The notes below the pieces were generated by a model. It saw only the letters and a list, made by a program, of their open reading frames with translations. It did not search any database and was not told the DNA's origin. Position numbers and translations under genes: made by a program. A stretch of DNA of 64,000 nt from Dermatemys mawii (Eukaryota; Chordata; Testudines; Dermatemydidae): contig ML677386.1 in assembly GCA_007922305.1 (NCBI GenBank), positions 14,339,585-14,403,584 of the forward strand, read 5' to 3'. Shown piece by piece: positions 33,788-44,770 of this stretch; position 1 is the first letter of the stretch; every line of letters begins with the position of its first letter.

Positions 33788-34600
33788 ATGGAGGATGTAA
33801 TAAAAGCACTGTTGTAAGCCATTGCAGCACAGCAGGAGGCCACCTGAGCCCATGCTATGGCACAACAGGAGTTCCTGCGGGTACAACAAGAAACTAATCA
33901 ACTATTGATAGGGCAGGCCTCTCAGGATCGAGCCCTTTTGCAGGAAGTGGTAGATCAACTGAAAGCCCTCACCACCAAAAACCAAGGTTCCGAGGGGTCG
34001 GGAGTATGGAGAGCTGCTGGTTGTCTGTCGAAAATGATGGTAGATGATGATGTAGAGGCGTATCTCCTCTCATTTGAAAGGACTGCTCAGCAGGAGGCAC
34101 GGCCCCAGGAGCAGTGGGCCAGCATTCTCGCCCCTTTTTTGTGCGGAGGGGCCCAGAAGGCCTACTTTGATCTGCCTACCGAGGATGCCGCTGACTATTC
34201 CCGACTGAGGGCAGAGATCCTAGCACGATCAGGGGTGTCAACAGCAGTACGGGCCCAGAGTTTCCAGGAGTGGAAATACAGGGAGGACAAACCTCCGAGG
34301 TCCCAACTATTCAACCTCATACACCTCACTCGGAAATGGTTACGGCCTGAGGCATGCAGCCCGGAGGAGATTTTAGAGACTTTGGTCCTGGACTATTACA
34401 TGCGGAGACTGCCCCCAGATCTCCGAAAGTGGGTATGCCAGAACGATCCATCCGCCTACAACGAAATGATTGCCTTGGTGGAAAGACGGATAACAACCAG
34501 GGAATTGACCCAGCTACCCCAGGAAGGCCCCTCACTAATCAAACATTCGACCCCGACCTTGGAGTGTCGGGCAGCCAAACCCCTGGGAAGTCCTAGGTAG
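33788..34600 (+). pseudogene. gag: gag capsid with SCAN-like domain
   Basis: Structural capsid protein of the retrotransposon. The likely start is the ATG at 33788, in frame with the longer run from 33857, but stops at 33815-33817 (TAA) and 33845-33847 (TGA) break the N-terminus. From 33857 the frame is open for 247 codons. Residues about 60-205 have the SCAN pattern: '[14 protein letters not shown]', '[10 protein letters not shown]', '[14 protein letters not shown]', 'LPPDLRKWV'. Established work derives the vertebrate SCAN domain from the capsid of Gmr1-like elements, so this fits. An in-frame TAG at 34598-34600 separates it from the zinc knuckle. This could be decay or, less likely, a readthrough site. 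Confidence 0.88.
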
Positions 34601-35044
34601 AAGAAGAAGGAGGCTGAAAACCAGCTGAGAACCCAGAAGGAAGGGAAACGCCTGAGTGGGGAAGGTCCTGTGACTAAAACTCCTAACCCACGTGATAGGG
34701 GAGTGACTAGAAGCAATTACAGGTGTTACGGGTGCGGGGAGTTGGGGCACATAGCTGCTCAGTGCCCCAGCGTCAAAGAGCCAATGCAGTGCAGCTTGGG
34801 GGATGGAACAGACCCTTGCAGCCTACTCAATCTTGTAGGGGTTTCAGTCACTCCACATAAATATACAAGGCAGGTAAAGTTGAATGGGGTAGAAACCATA
34901 GCACTCGTAGACTTGGGGAGTGCTATCACCATAATTTCAGGTAAATTAGTGAAGCGCAGCCAGTTAATGAAGGTAAAGTGTACAGGGGTAACCTGTGTCC
35001 ATGGGACTGTTAGTTACTATCCCATCATACCAGTAAAAATTTAA
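34601..35044 (+). pseudogene. Nucleocapsid zinc knuckle and aspartic protease
   Basis: In the same frame as gag. A classical CCHC knuckle 'CYGCGELGHIAAQC' spans about 34733-34774 and would bind RNA. Downstream 'ETIALVDLGSAITIISGK' corresponds to the retropepsin active-site loop, with the catalytic Asp codon at 34910-34912. The usual D-[ST]-G reads D-L-G here, a likely inactivating change. The segment ends at an in-frame TAA (35042-35044). Coding similarity continues directly beyond it. Confidence 0.82.
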
Positions 35045-36394
35045 ATTCAGGGAAATGTCATTGGGGTGAAAGCAGGTGTAGTCCCAAACCTTCCACACCC
35101 TGTGCTCATAGGGAGATATTTCCCTGGGTTTGGGAACTTGCTCCCACCAGAGGAGCTGGAGGGAGGGGAGCTCCCTGAACTTCGGGAGACTTCCACAGCA
35201 GAATGTCACCTCCCATTTTTCGCAGAAATATCCCAGGAACTATTCCCTGTCCCAGGGAAAGGTCGGAAGACCAAAAGAGAAAGAAGGGCAGCCAAGGCCT
35301 TGGGTACCCGAATCCTGATGCAAGGACAGAGGGCTGCCTGTATAGACAGACGAACACAGTCAACTGAGGGGGAGAGCCGTGAGATGAAAGAGGGGTCAGA
35401 AACTGGTTCCAACCCCAACCTCTCAGAGCCAGGCGAGAGGGCAGAGATAGGTCCCTCAGAAGTCAGGCTGATAAGTCCCAAGAGAAAGACTTTTGGACAA
35501 GACCAGGTGGAAGAGCCAAGGTACGAGTGCTCCAGGAAGGAGGTGGCCGAAATAGATGGGATACCTATAGAGGGAAAGGCCCGGGGGCCAAGGCCTTATT
35601 TTGTGATAAAAAGGAATCTCGTATACCGGGTCATAAAAATGCAGGAGCAAGAGGTACACCAGCTCCTTGTGCCCTGGAAACACCAGAAGGCAATATTAAG
35701 CCTTGCTCACAGTCACCTTTTTGGAGGGCACCTGGGAGTGGAGAAAACCTAGGCACGAATCTTACGCAGGTTCTTCTGGCCGGAGGTACATGAAGATGTC
35801 TGGCGGTACTGTGCCTCCTGCCCTGAATGTCAACTGCACAGCCCTCATCCACATCTAAGAGCTCCTTTGGTTCCCCTGCCGGTCATTGAAGTTCCGTTTG
35901 AGCGGATCGCTATGGACCTTGTGGGACCACTAGAGAAAACAACCCGAGGCCATCAGTATGTGCTTGTCATCCTAGACTATGTAACCAGATATCCAGAAGC
36001 TGTCCCCTTACGAAACACAGCCTCCAAGAACATTGCCAAAGAATTAGTGGCAATCTTCGCCCGGGTAGTGCTGCCAAAAGAAATCCTCACAGATCAAGGA
36101 ACACCATTCATGTCCAAGTTAATGAAGGACCTGTGTTCCCTGCTCCATGTCCAGACCCTGTGGACCTCAGTTTACCATCCACAAACTGATGGTCTGGTGG
36201 AAAGATTCAACCAGACCCTCAAGGCCATGATAAGAAAAGTGGTAAGCAAGGATGGGAAAGACTGGGACAACCTACTACCTTACCTCATGTTTGCCATCCG
36301 TGAAGTCCCCCAAGCTTCCACTGGATTCTCCCCCTTTGAGCTACTGTATGGACGCAACCCCCGAGGCATCTTGGACATAGCCAAGGAAATTTGA
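35045..36394 (+). pseudogene. Integrase (zinc-binding and DDE core), upstream of RT
   Basis: Same frame as gag and protease. A spacer rich in charged residues precedes the HHCC zinc module: 'LAHSHLFGGHLGVEKT', an in-frame TAG at 35750-35752, then 'YCASCPECQ'. The catalytic core carries Asp in 'AMDLVGPL' (codon 35915-35917), Asp in 'LTDQGTPF' (36092-36094) and Glu in 'GLVERFNQ' (36200-36202). The last two are separated by exactly 35 residues, the canonical D,D35E spacing. Integrase joins the cDNA ends to the target and here produced a 4-bp duplication. The frame stops at TGA 36392-36394, where a frameshift moves the coding frame for the C-terminal part. Confidence 0.92.
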
Positions 36395-37158
36395 GAGGAG
36401 GACCAAGTGAGGGGAAGAATGTTATAGAACATGTGCTACAAATGAGAGACCAGATAGCCCGGGTCACTTCCATAGTGAGGGAGCACCTAGAAAAGGCCCA
36501 AGAGGCCCAGAGAACTTACTACAACCATCAGGCCAAGGTTCGTCAGTTCCAACCAAGTGACCGAGTAATGGTACTGGTACCCACGGCCGAAAGTAAGTTG
36601 TTGGCCCATTGGCAAGGGCCCTATGAAGTAGTCGAACCTGTTGAGGAAGTAAATTACAAGGTGAGACAACCAGGACGTTGAAAAATAAAGCAGATATATC
36701 ACATCAACCTTCTAAAACCTTGGCATACCCAAGAAGTGTGTGTAGTTGCTCACAAGGACCCATTGCAGGAGAACCAGAACCCCGAGCAGGTGAAGATATC
36801 TCCTGATTTAACACCAGCCCAAACAGAGGAGGTGGTTGAGATGATCAACAGGAACCAAGATGTATTCTCATCTCGGCCAGGACAAACAACTGAGACATAT
36901 CACCACATCATTACAAACCCTGGGACCAAGGTGACGATGAGACCTTACCGAGTGCCAGCGGCCAAAAGAGAAGAAATCAGAGCAGAAGGAAAGAAAATGT
37001 TGGAGTTAGGGGTAATTGAAGAGTCCCACAGTCAGTGGTCTAGCCCCATCGTGCTAGTACCCAAATCAGATGGCTCCACAAGGTTTTGCAATGACTTCCG
37101 TCGGCTGAATGAAGTATCCCAGTTCGATGCATATCCTATACCCAGACAGACGAGTTAG
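36395..37158 (+). pseudogene. Integrase C-terminal GPY/F module running into reverse transcriptase N-terminus
   Basis: In the shifted frame 'HWQGPYEVVEPVEEVNYKV' is the GPY/F module of gypsy integrases (about 36607-36660). An in-frame TGA follows near 36679. The frame then reads 'YHINLLKPW' and runs directly into the RT region: 'TMRPYRVPAAKREEI', 'SQWSSPIVLVPKSDGS' and 'RFCNDFRRLN'. The direct passage from GPY/F into RT is the physical proof of the INT-RT order. A TAG at 37156-37158 ends this piece because of nearby small indels. Confidence 0.9.
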
Positions 37159-38186
37159 TGGACCGATTGGGAAATGCCTGACCACTTTGGATTTAACTAA
37201 AGGTACTGGCAAATCCCCCTTGCTGAAGATGCAAAGGAAAAGACCGCTTTCTCCACCCCAGAGGGACTGTTTCAATATATAGTCCTTCCATTTGGTCTAC
37301 ACGGGGCCCCAGTTACCTTTCAGCACCTTATGGATAAGCTATTGCGTCCCCATGCCAGTTATGCAGCTGCCTACCTCGATGATGTAGTTATTCATACCTC
37401 AGACTGGGAAACCCACCTGGAAAAGGTAGAAGCTGTCCTAGACACCCTAAGGCATGCTGGCCTTACCGCAAACCCTGCAAAGTGTGCCATAGGATTAACG
37501 GAGGCGAAGTATCTGGGCTACATTGTGGGATGAGGTGTAGTGAAACCACAACTCAGTAAACTAGAGGCCATCCAAAACTGGCCCCGACCGGTTCGCAAGA
37601 AACAAGTCCGGGCATTTTTGGGGGTAGTGGGGTACTATAGACGCTTTAGTCCCCATTTTGCCACTGGGCTAGTGCCTTGACTGATCTCATAAAAGCTCAG
37701 GGACCTGAGATGGTGCGATGGACAGATACAGCAGAGAGGACATTTACAGATCTACGGACAGCCCTTCGCAGTAAACCTGTACTTATAGCCCCAGATTTCA
37801 CTAAGGAGTTCATCTTGCAGACAGATGCATCTCAGGTTGGACTAGGGGCTGTTCTATCCCAGATGGTCGGGGAAGAAGAACATCCAATCCTCTATCTGAG
37901 TAGAAAACTTCTCCCAAGGGAACAGAAGTATGCTGTGGTCGAGAGGGAATGCCTTGCCATTAAGTGGGCCATGGAAACACCGCGATACTACCTGCTTGGT
38001 AGACAGTTTACCCTCATGACTGACCATGCCCCTCTTCAGTGGATGCAGCGGAACAAGGAGAAAAATGCGAGAGTGACTAGATGGTTCTTATCCCTTCAAC
38101 CCTTCCAGTTCTGCATACAGCACAGAGCCGGAAGTCGCCATGGCAACGCAGATGGCTTATCATGGGTGCACTGTATGTTGACCTAA
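37159..38186 (+). pseudogene. Reverse transcriptase palm and RNase H
   Basis: RT continues across frameshifts near 37145-37215 into 'AFSTPEGLFQYIVLPFGL' and 'AAAYLDDVVIHTSDWE'. The YLDD catalytic box is at 37372-37383. A TGA at 37531-37533 probably comes from CpG decay of an Arg codon. After a further frameshift near 37670 the RNase H domain is open for 169 codons: 'LQTDASQVGLGAVL' (Asp 37824-37826), 'VERECLAIKWA' (Glu 37947-37949), 'MTDHAPLQW' (Asp 38022-38024) and the C-terminal 'HRAGSRHGNADGLS'. All four RNase H acidic positions are kept. The stop precedes the 3' LTR by about 40 bp. Confidence 0.92.
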
Positions 38187-38211
38187 GTTGCCCAACCCCT
38201 TGGTGTTGAGC

Positions 38212-38225
38212 AGTGGGGAGGGATA
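38212..38225 (+). other. Polypurine tract
   Basis: 'agtggggagggata' abuts the 3' LTR start and is the expected primer for plus-strand DNA synthesis. It is short and interrupted by T near its end. Confidence 0.6.
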
Positions 38226-38866
38226 TGTGACGGAGTTAGACCAGAAGGGTATAGGAGAGTGCTGGAAGGCAGGTATATCAGCCTCAGGATGTTCAGGTCC
38301 CTGTTCCCTGGATAGCCAAACAAAGACTACTCCAGGCCAATCAGGAAGCTTCTAGAAAGGAGTAAAAACAGCTAGCCTGATTGGGACACCTGAAGCCAAT
38401 CAGGCACTGGCTGAAACCAGTTAAACACCTCCCAGTTCGTCAGGTGGGTATGGGTGTCAGGAGCTGTGGGAGGAAGTTGTGTTGTTGGTGAAACTGAGTG
38501 GTGGACAACATATCATACAGAAGGAAGGAGGCTCTGAGGTAAGGGTGAAGTGGAGTTTGAAGAAGCGGGGACTGCTGTGGGGAAGTAGCCCAGGGAATTG
38601 TATTATGTTTTGTGGACAAAAGTTCAGCCATCTTAGCTGATACTATTAGGGTCCCTGGGCTGGAGCCCAGAGTAGAGGGTGGGCCTGGGCTCCCCCGTTT
38701 TTCCACCTTCCATACTCACCTGTGATGAAGGTAACTCACTAGGCAGTGACTCTTGCCAATTATACTGAGAAAGGGAGGTCACTCTGGGGCCTAGATGAGT
38801 TTCTGAGGCCCCTAAATCTGCCAGGAAGTGCAGGACCCACAAGTACAAACTTGGAGCTTTGTCACA
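38226..38866 (+). repeat. 3' LTR of the Gmr1-like element
   Basis: 641 bp, same ends as the 5' LTR and followed by the target duplication ATAG. The 88- and 71-codon minus-strand frames inside are the same antisense frames found in the solo LTRs. Confidence 0.94.
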
Positions 38867-38870
38867 ATAG

Positions 38871-38910
38871 GTATATAGGGAAACCTTCTAAGTGTAGGCA
38901 CAGATTCCAT
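38871..38910. mobile_element. MITE, right part after the Gmr1-like insertion
   Basis: 'gtatatagggaaacc' to 'ctaagtgtaggcac' appears to complete the MITE that starts near 32985. The junction lies at the ATAG duplication. Confidence 0.45.
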
Positions 38911-39089
38911 CAGCCAAAAAGTAGTTTTGCTGCAGATTATACTGGTTTGGTAAACATCTTTGTAAGATGATACCAGCATCTACTAGGGCTTTACAGATCA
39001 GTATGGAAATGTCACAATAATAAGAAAATAATAAAAATCACACCTCTAACAGCAAAAGTTTCTCACACAGACCTGGCTTAAGAAAAAAG

Positions 39090-39830
39090 ACTCACTGTAA
39101 CAGCATGGCACCCACCTCGCATGAGCGCCCCCTTCAGGTCAGGTGTGTCCACAGTCTTTAGACAGTCCTGGCCCTGGTATCAAACCATACCCCCAGAACT
39201 TAATCTCTGGAGGCAAAGGTTTCACCTTCTTTGGGCCTTTCTGGTCCCAGTTTTACAGCTGGGCCACTAAGTAGTTCAGATCCCTTCTGGGGTTTATTGT
39301 TTTCCAATTGTAGGCCACTTCCTCAGTTGCCTATGAAGAGGAACCAGGCCCATCCATTACTCCAGATCTCAGCCCAGAGACCCTAAGAACAACAGCCACA
39401 TACCACCATGTCCCTTTAAACTAAACTGTTTTCAGTTCCCTAGGCCACATCTCCGCAGGCCCAACCTTCACTAATGTTTCACCTTTACCTCAGGTCTCTT
39501 ATGTTCAGGCCCAGTAGCCAGCCAGGAGCCCTTTCTCACTTCCCCAATCTCTGACAGCACTGAGCTGTCCATGGTGCTGCAATTTCCTTTGGCTAGCCAG
39601 ACACATGATCTGCACTCCTCTGGCTCCAGCAATGAACAGACAGTGGGCTGCACTGCAGCTCCTTTTATACTATCCTTCAACCCTCGATTGGCTGCCTCAT
39701 ATGTAGCTCTTTAGGTCACTCGGATGACTTAGTTCCACTTCTCCTCTCCTAGGACAGATGTGGCAGAACCCTGAGGCCTCCAGCAGGGGACCTCTGGGCC
39801 TATCCCACCCCATCATACTAACTCAATAGC
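39090..39830 (-). repeat. Diverged Gmr1-type LTR, probably solo
   Basis: Blocks such as 'atctcagcccagagaccct', 'ttccctaggccacatctcc' and 'tttacctcaggtctct' match, in the same order, the antisense strand of the Gmr1-like LTRs ('ctccagcccagggacccta', 'ttccctgggctacttcccc', 'cttacctcagggcctcc'). A TATA-box-like 'agtataaaagga' is on the minus strand near 39660-39671. Ends are uncertain: 'tgtaacagcatggcaccc' at 39096 is a plausible start, but no sure target duplication was found. It appears to be a separate LTR subfamily. Confidence 0.6.
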
Positions 39831-40061
39831 TGTAGCCTGAAGATTTCTGAACCTCTCTTAAAAATGTTTGGTAAAACAAAACATAGCTGCATTCTTCAGG
39901 GTAGAGGCTTTTTTGCTTTAATGGAAATCTGATTCATTGACGTTACAAGACTTGTAAGTCTGAAGAAGTTTAAAAGAGATGCTATCTCCCAAAGCCACAA
40001 CTGGAACTGACAGTAAGGATCCAGGAGTGAAATCACTTTTTTTAAATATATGAAGATATAC

Positions 40062-40243
40062 TTATCTCATAGAACTGGAAAGACCTTGAAGTCCAGTCCT
40101 CTTCTAACACTAGCAGGACCAGCTATTGTCTCCTGACAGATTTTTTTTTGCCCCAACTCCCTAAGTGGCCCCCTTAAGGATTGAACTCATAATCCTGGGT
40201 CTGGTAGGCCAATGCGCAAACCACTGAGCTATCCCTCCCCCCG
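40062..40243 (-). repeat. tRNA-derived SINE with CR1-like tail
   Basis: On the minus strand an A-box-like TAGCTCAGTGG and a B-box-like GAGTTCAATCC are spaced as in a tRNA promoter (40170-40235). The distal part 'agaactggaaagaccttgaa' and 'gtccagtcctctt' resembles a CR1 3' end, the expected source of the retrotransposition machinery. A tRNA-headed SINE with a CR1-like tail fits the cryptodiran turtle SINE type. It is not a functional tRNA gene. Confidence 0.7.
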
Positions 40244-42886
40244 CTTACCCCTGCTTCTGCTACCTTGTAAACTGTTATGGTAGATAGAATGATCAGGTTT
40301 TGTTTTTTGATGCTAGAAGCTGCTTGCAAAGCTGTCATGCTACAGTACTTTGGGCAACCCTCCTTATCAATAATTTCTACATTGGTGCTGCTTGGTTTAC
40401 CAGGCAGTCTCCATTCCATTTTTATTAGTGTATTTACAAAGCCAATGAAGGGTAACCAGAAAAACAGAAATGAGCTCCACTGTAAATGTATGGTGCCACA
40501 GAGGTCCAGCACAAGGAGATCTTCCCTGGCATTTCAATCCCCACCACATTTACCCTTTAGCCTTAGAGTTCTAGTAACAATCATGCTAGCTAATATAGTA
40601 AGCAGTTTAGAAGAAACTGCTTCTTTATTTGATGTCAAATTAAAACCAATCTTGCAGCTATACATGCCCCTGTTAGGACAATTGGATTCTTTTGATAATA
40701 AGCTTGGCACTGTTAATAAAGTCTTTCCATGGGCAAAACAGTACAGAAGAGCCTTAAGGATGTAGAGAAAGTATCCTGGGCTTTGGAAAAAGAATGAAGG
40801 TTCCCAGACACTAACTGTATTCAATGTTAATCACAATGTTGTATTCATTGTTAATCACATCTAGGCAAGTTTAGGAAAGCCTTTAATATAACCACATACT
40901 GAGTCTGTCTTTAATAACAGGATGGGTGGTGGCAGAGCTGGATTAAAGCAATCTAGACTGAGACCCTAAGTATGTCCCTTCATGTAGATTTACTAGAGTT
41001 GTTCCTTAGCAAGGAATGGAGCTCTACTATGCTCCATTTCTCCCATTCCCTCCCCTAAATGAAATCGAGAGTTTTATATCATCACATGACTCTTGGAGTC
41101 AAAACATATGCCTGTCGTACCTGTGCCTTTATTTGACCTTGCACAGTGGAGGATCTAGCTAATACTATCCTGCTCTTATTAAATTTCTTATTGTCTGTTC
41201 TTCAGGATACTTGATAAATGTTCTGTGTACAAATCCTCAACACGTCTACTCTTTATGTTGGTGCTATAATTGTAGTGTCTGTGTCTTATGAGATTGTATG
41301 TTGCAGTTAGTCAGGAAAAGTGAAATGTTATTTATAATAATAAAAATATATATTAAGATTTATCTAAAGCTACCCACACTCAGAGTAAAAAAATATATTT
41401 GCTTATGGCAGAAATTGCGGTTTTAGGTTTCCTCTACTGCTGTTCTCTTCCCTGCCAAGTTTTAAATTAATCAAAGATCAAAAGCATTTTATATTTTTGG
41501 ACTACATTGTTGGCAAAACATTTTTGGCTTCCTAAATTCAGAACGGGAAAGATAACTCTGTAAATTATGTTTCTGACATTGATCCAATAGATTCTTTATT
41601 GGATCTGAGACAAATTGGTGTAATCTACTATATGACACAAAAACAATTGTTAAATAATCAGAGATATATAGTATAAGCGTGAGATGTCACAAATTTCACG
41701 TTTTCATGTTACTGTCCCTTCGGTATCTCTCTTGTTTGAGCAGCTACCTTTGTAGACAAAACTATGAATTCCTGATATTATCTGTGAACAGACTTTTTAT
41801 GATTATTAGTTTTGAATGAAGTGTCAATAATTTTGAAAAGAATTAAAATATTTGTAAAACAAGTGGATTCCTTTCACAGGTCCATTGGAACAATCAGATT
41901 CTTTTATGAGAACATTATCCATACCTACCTGCTAAAGATGACCTATAATGGTGATCATGAAGACTCCTAATATTCTTGCTCTTGATATATAAACCATTAA
42001 ATGCAATAGAATCAGAAAGAGTTTTGAGATATCTACAGGATTACAAATTTCTGTCTTTAAATGTTGGTTAGTGATTGTTAATGTTGGCCTTTAACAAGGC
42101 AGAGTTAGAAAATACATCTAGGACATATATTATCTCCTCTTTAGAGGTATAAAAACAGAAATAAAAATGATCGATGATATAGTGTTTCTAGGTATAAGTC
42201 TCCAGATCCAAACTGGCCACAGTATAAGTGTTCTGGTTATTTGTTTATGATGCAGGGGAAAATTTTAATGAGAAGTCTATTATGTTTACACTGGGCCAAA
42301 TTCTAGCCAGATATTTGCATAGGAATTTAAAGAGAGACCTCTTCAGCCATCAAGTGTGCATGTAGATGCATGATCTTATTACTGTTATTCCTCATTCTCC
42401 TTCCCCCACTTTTGCCTGTTACTCAGTTGTTGCATCTTGTTTTAAATTAAGCCCCAATTCAGCAATCACACCTGCTAGCATGGACCTGCCTTCACACTGA
42501 AGTAAAAAGTAGCTATAGTTAATTCAGAAGCCAGCATAAGCAAATCTTGCACATAGTACCTGATTAAACCATTCTACCTCTGAGCCTGCTTAAATTATTT
42601 TTACAGGTTTTCCTGCATTTTGTGGCCATTAGAAGATTTTTGTACACAAGCAGGCATTCAACCTGATGTCAATCAATGCTAGGGCATAAATCCATTTTAG
42701 AGTGCAGGTGTGTGTTGTCTTCCCTCTGGGCCAACACCAGGGATTGAACTGGAAGTCTTCAAAGATAGACGCATAAGCCTCTACATCTTGAGCTAAAAAG
42801 CCAGGCTTTGTAGTTAGGCTGTAATAGACTCCATGGAATGGACAGAAAGGAGGACACATAACACAAACTGCCTATTGGATCATAGC
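40244..42886. other. Mostly unique AT-rich DNA
   Basis: No known domain. A 162-codon plus-strand frame (40277-40765) and a 112-codon minus-strand frame (40174-40512) overlap and cannot both be real. Neither resembles a known family, and the minus one runs into the SINE. I do not call a gene here. Confidence 0.3.
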
Positions 42887-43180
42887 TAGAGCTGGGCAAA
42901 AAAAAACTTTGACAAAAATGTAGCTTTAGTTGATCTGAAACTATTCTCAAATTTGATGTGAATAGTTTCAGCCATTCACAAAACAGCCAGAAGAGGAGAA
43001 GTAGTAGTGATGGTGGCAGCTGAGGTGCTACTGCACCCTCATCTTTATAATCTTTAGTCTAATTATTAAGGCACTCCCCTGGATGTAGGAGAGCCATGTT
43101 TGAACCCTTGTGCTCAACACATTCCTTTTTTTCAGAACTGCCACCAAACCAAGAAAAAAATGGTTATTTGCCCAGCTCTA
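42887..43180. mobile_element. MITE with AGAGCTGGGCAAA termini
   Basis: The left end TAGAGCTGGGCAAA and right end TTTGCCCAGCTCTA are perfect inverted repeats. The interior has a tRNA-like stretch near 43050-43110 ('ggcactcccctggatgtagg', 'gccatgtttgaaccctt' with a B-box-like GTTTGAACC). A clear target duplication was not found. Related partial copies lie near 5490-5750 and 20750-20918. Confidence 0.7.
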
Positions 43181-44379
43181 GTTACAGATTTCTATGTCAT
43201 TTTTGAGCCTATGTTTACTTATGTAAGGGTTAAACAAAGTTTGATCCAGAGCCTTTAAAACTGAGGTCACTTCTCTGGAGAACAATTATGAGAAGTCTCA
43301 AACAGACAAACAAGAGAATTTCAAGAGGACTAAAAGTCTCGTCCTCTCTCTCCATTTTATATTTTTTTAAGTTGGAAAGTAATTTCCATTCTCAACTTTG
43401 TCCATTTAGCAAACACTGAGCATTTTGTTTCCAGATGAAATTAGCAGGAAGTTTAAATTTTAAACATATCTCTGTGTAAATTAAAAATAATGAACATTTA
43501 TATAGAGCCATAAGGTGCTTTAAAGAGATTTTATTATATAGTTCTTTCTTATCATCTACATAAAGACAAACACAGAAAACGAAGACAAAAATATATCTAT
43601 TCCTAAACACACAAGTCTCAAACATTTCCCCAAGCAGAAAGACTACCCACAACACCACAACCCTTCTGAAGTCATAGCCCCCAAAAGCCATACATATTTA
43701 GCTTCCATCCATTCCTCTTCAACTAATTCAATTAACTAATTCCACAGATTTCACAATAAATCAAGTCTTCCTCCAATCTACATTAAATCAGTTTTAATCT
43801 CCATTCTATTTTGTTCCCAGTCTACCTCCCAATTCGATCAGTCCTGCACCAAAATGGTTATGGCCTCACTTACCAAAACCAAAAAAAAAAAAAAAAATAG
43901 GTATCAGCTTGGATCCTTTCATTGTAACTAGCTGCCTCCACTCTACAATTAAAACCATTAATGCTGCAATTCTTCTTTTCCAGGGCTCTACTACAACTAC
44001 TTCCACCATTCTGAGGTGCTAAGGAGTCTCTCCTCTTCTCCAAAATTTTGAGAGTTCTGAAGTTGGATGGGACCTCACTTCTAATACATTAATTTAAATT
44101 CATAGTAATATGCCTTATACACTAGGAAGATTGAAAAAAAGAAGCAATTCATTTTGTCTCCAATTCCAATGTTTCTTTAAACACTACTGGTACAGTATTT
44201 AAAGTGCTTCTATACCATGCATTTCACAACGCATAAGCAGACCTCCCAGGTTCCTTTATACCTGCTATATCACTTCCAGTTGAATGGTTTTCTCCAAATC
44301 TTTACTTCGGTGCTATCATTTTTCTATGCTGCCATTAACTATCAAAAATAACAGGCTTAAAACTGCCCCTGGCTGATTA
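43181..44379. other. AT-rich DNA without a recognised gene
   Basis: A poly-A run lies near 43880-43897. The 99-codon minus-strand frame at 43392-43691 has no recognised domain. Confidence 0.3.
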
Positions 44380-44510
44380 CACTGGTCTACAATTTTTTAG
44401 AAGTCGTCTGCTTCAGAGATAAAAGGTGATATTTATTATGTATTTTGATGTGCTGAATTCAAATATGACAATTAAAACAACTGATTGGCTACTGTTTCTA
44501 AGATATTTAA
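44380..44510. repeat. Left terminal inverted repeat of the CACTG element
   Basis: Imperfect inverted repeat. It pairs with 46800-46920, most clearly in the outer 12 bp (11 identical) and in the 'gattggct' block. Confidence 0.7.
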
Positions 44511-44770
44511 GTTTTTACATTTTATGTCTAGGTATATTGTGTAGACAGTAGAGTTTTAATCATAAATTGTAAACCTAGGTCTTTTCATGTGTTTATGGTT
44601 GCTTTACATGATAATATTTCACCTGTCCTGTTTATATAACACTTTAAAAATCAGCAAAAGGGTTATATAAATAAAATGTATTATGAAACAAAAGGCAAAA
44701 AACTATTATGTACATAGTTTAGTCCCATTCAGTGTCTACTCGGCACTTCTTGGCTTGTCTCTTGTATTCA

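Larger units (their letters stand above)
33034..38866 (+). mobile_element. Full-length Gmr1-like Ty3/gypsy LTR retrotransposon (integrase before RT)
   Basis: This 5833-bp element has two 641-bp direct LTRs, each TGTGAC to GTCACA, flanked by ATAG at 33030-33033 and 38867-38870. The coding region has gag with a SCAN-like capsid, a CCHC knuckle, an aspartic protease, integrase, then reverse transcriptase and RNase H. Integrase upstream of RT is the diagnostic order of Gmr1-type Metaviridae and differs from ordinary gypsy elements. Gag to integrase lie in one frame; RT and RNase H lie in shifted frames. There are at least five in-frame stops and at least three frameshifts, so the copy is non-functional. 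By eye the LTRs differ at about 25-30 positions (near 4%), implying a fairly old insertion at slow reptilian rates. Confidence 0.93.

Noticed and set aside
40150..40243. tRNA gene on the minus strand
   Set aside because: A- and B-box-like sequences are present, but the sequence continues into a CR1-like tail and does not form a proper cloverleaf by eye. It is a SINE.
40277..40765. 162-codon plus-strand frame
   Set aside because: Overlaps a 112-codon antisense frame, shows no domain, and lies in AT-rich intergenic-like DNA.
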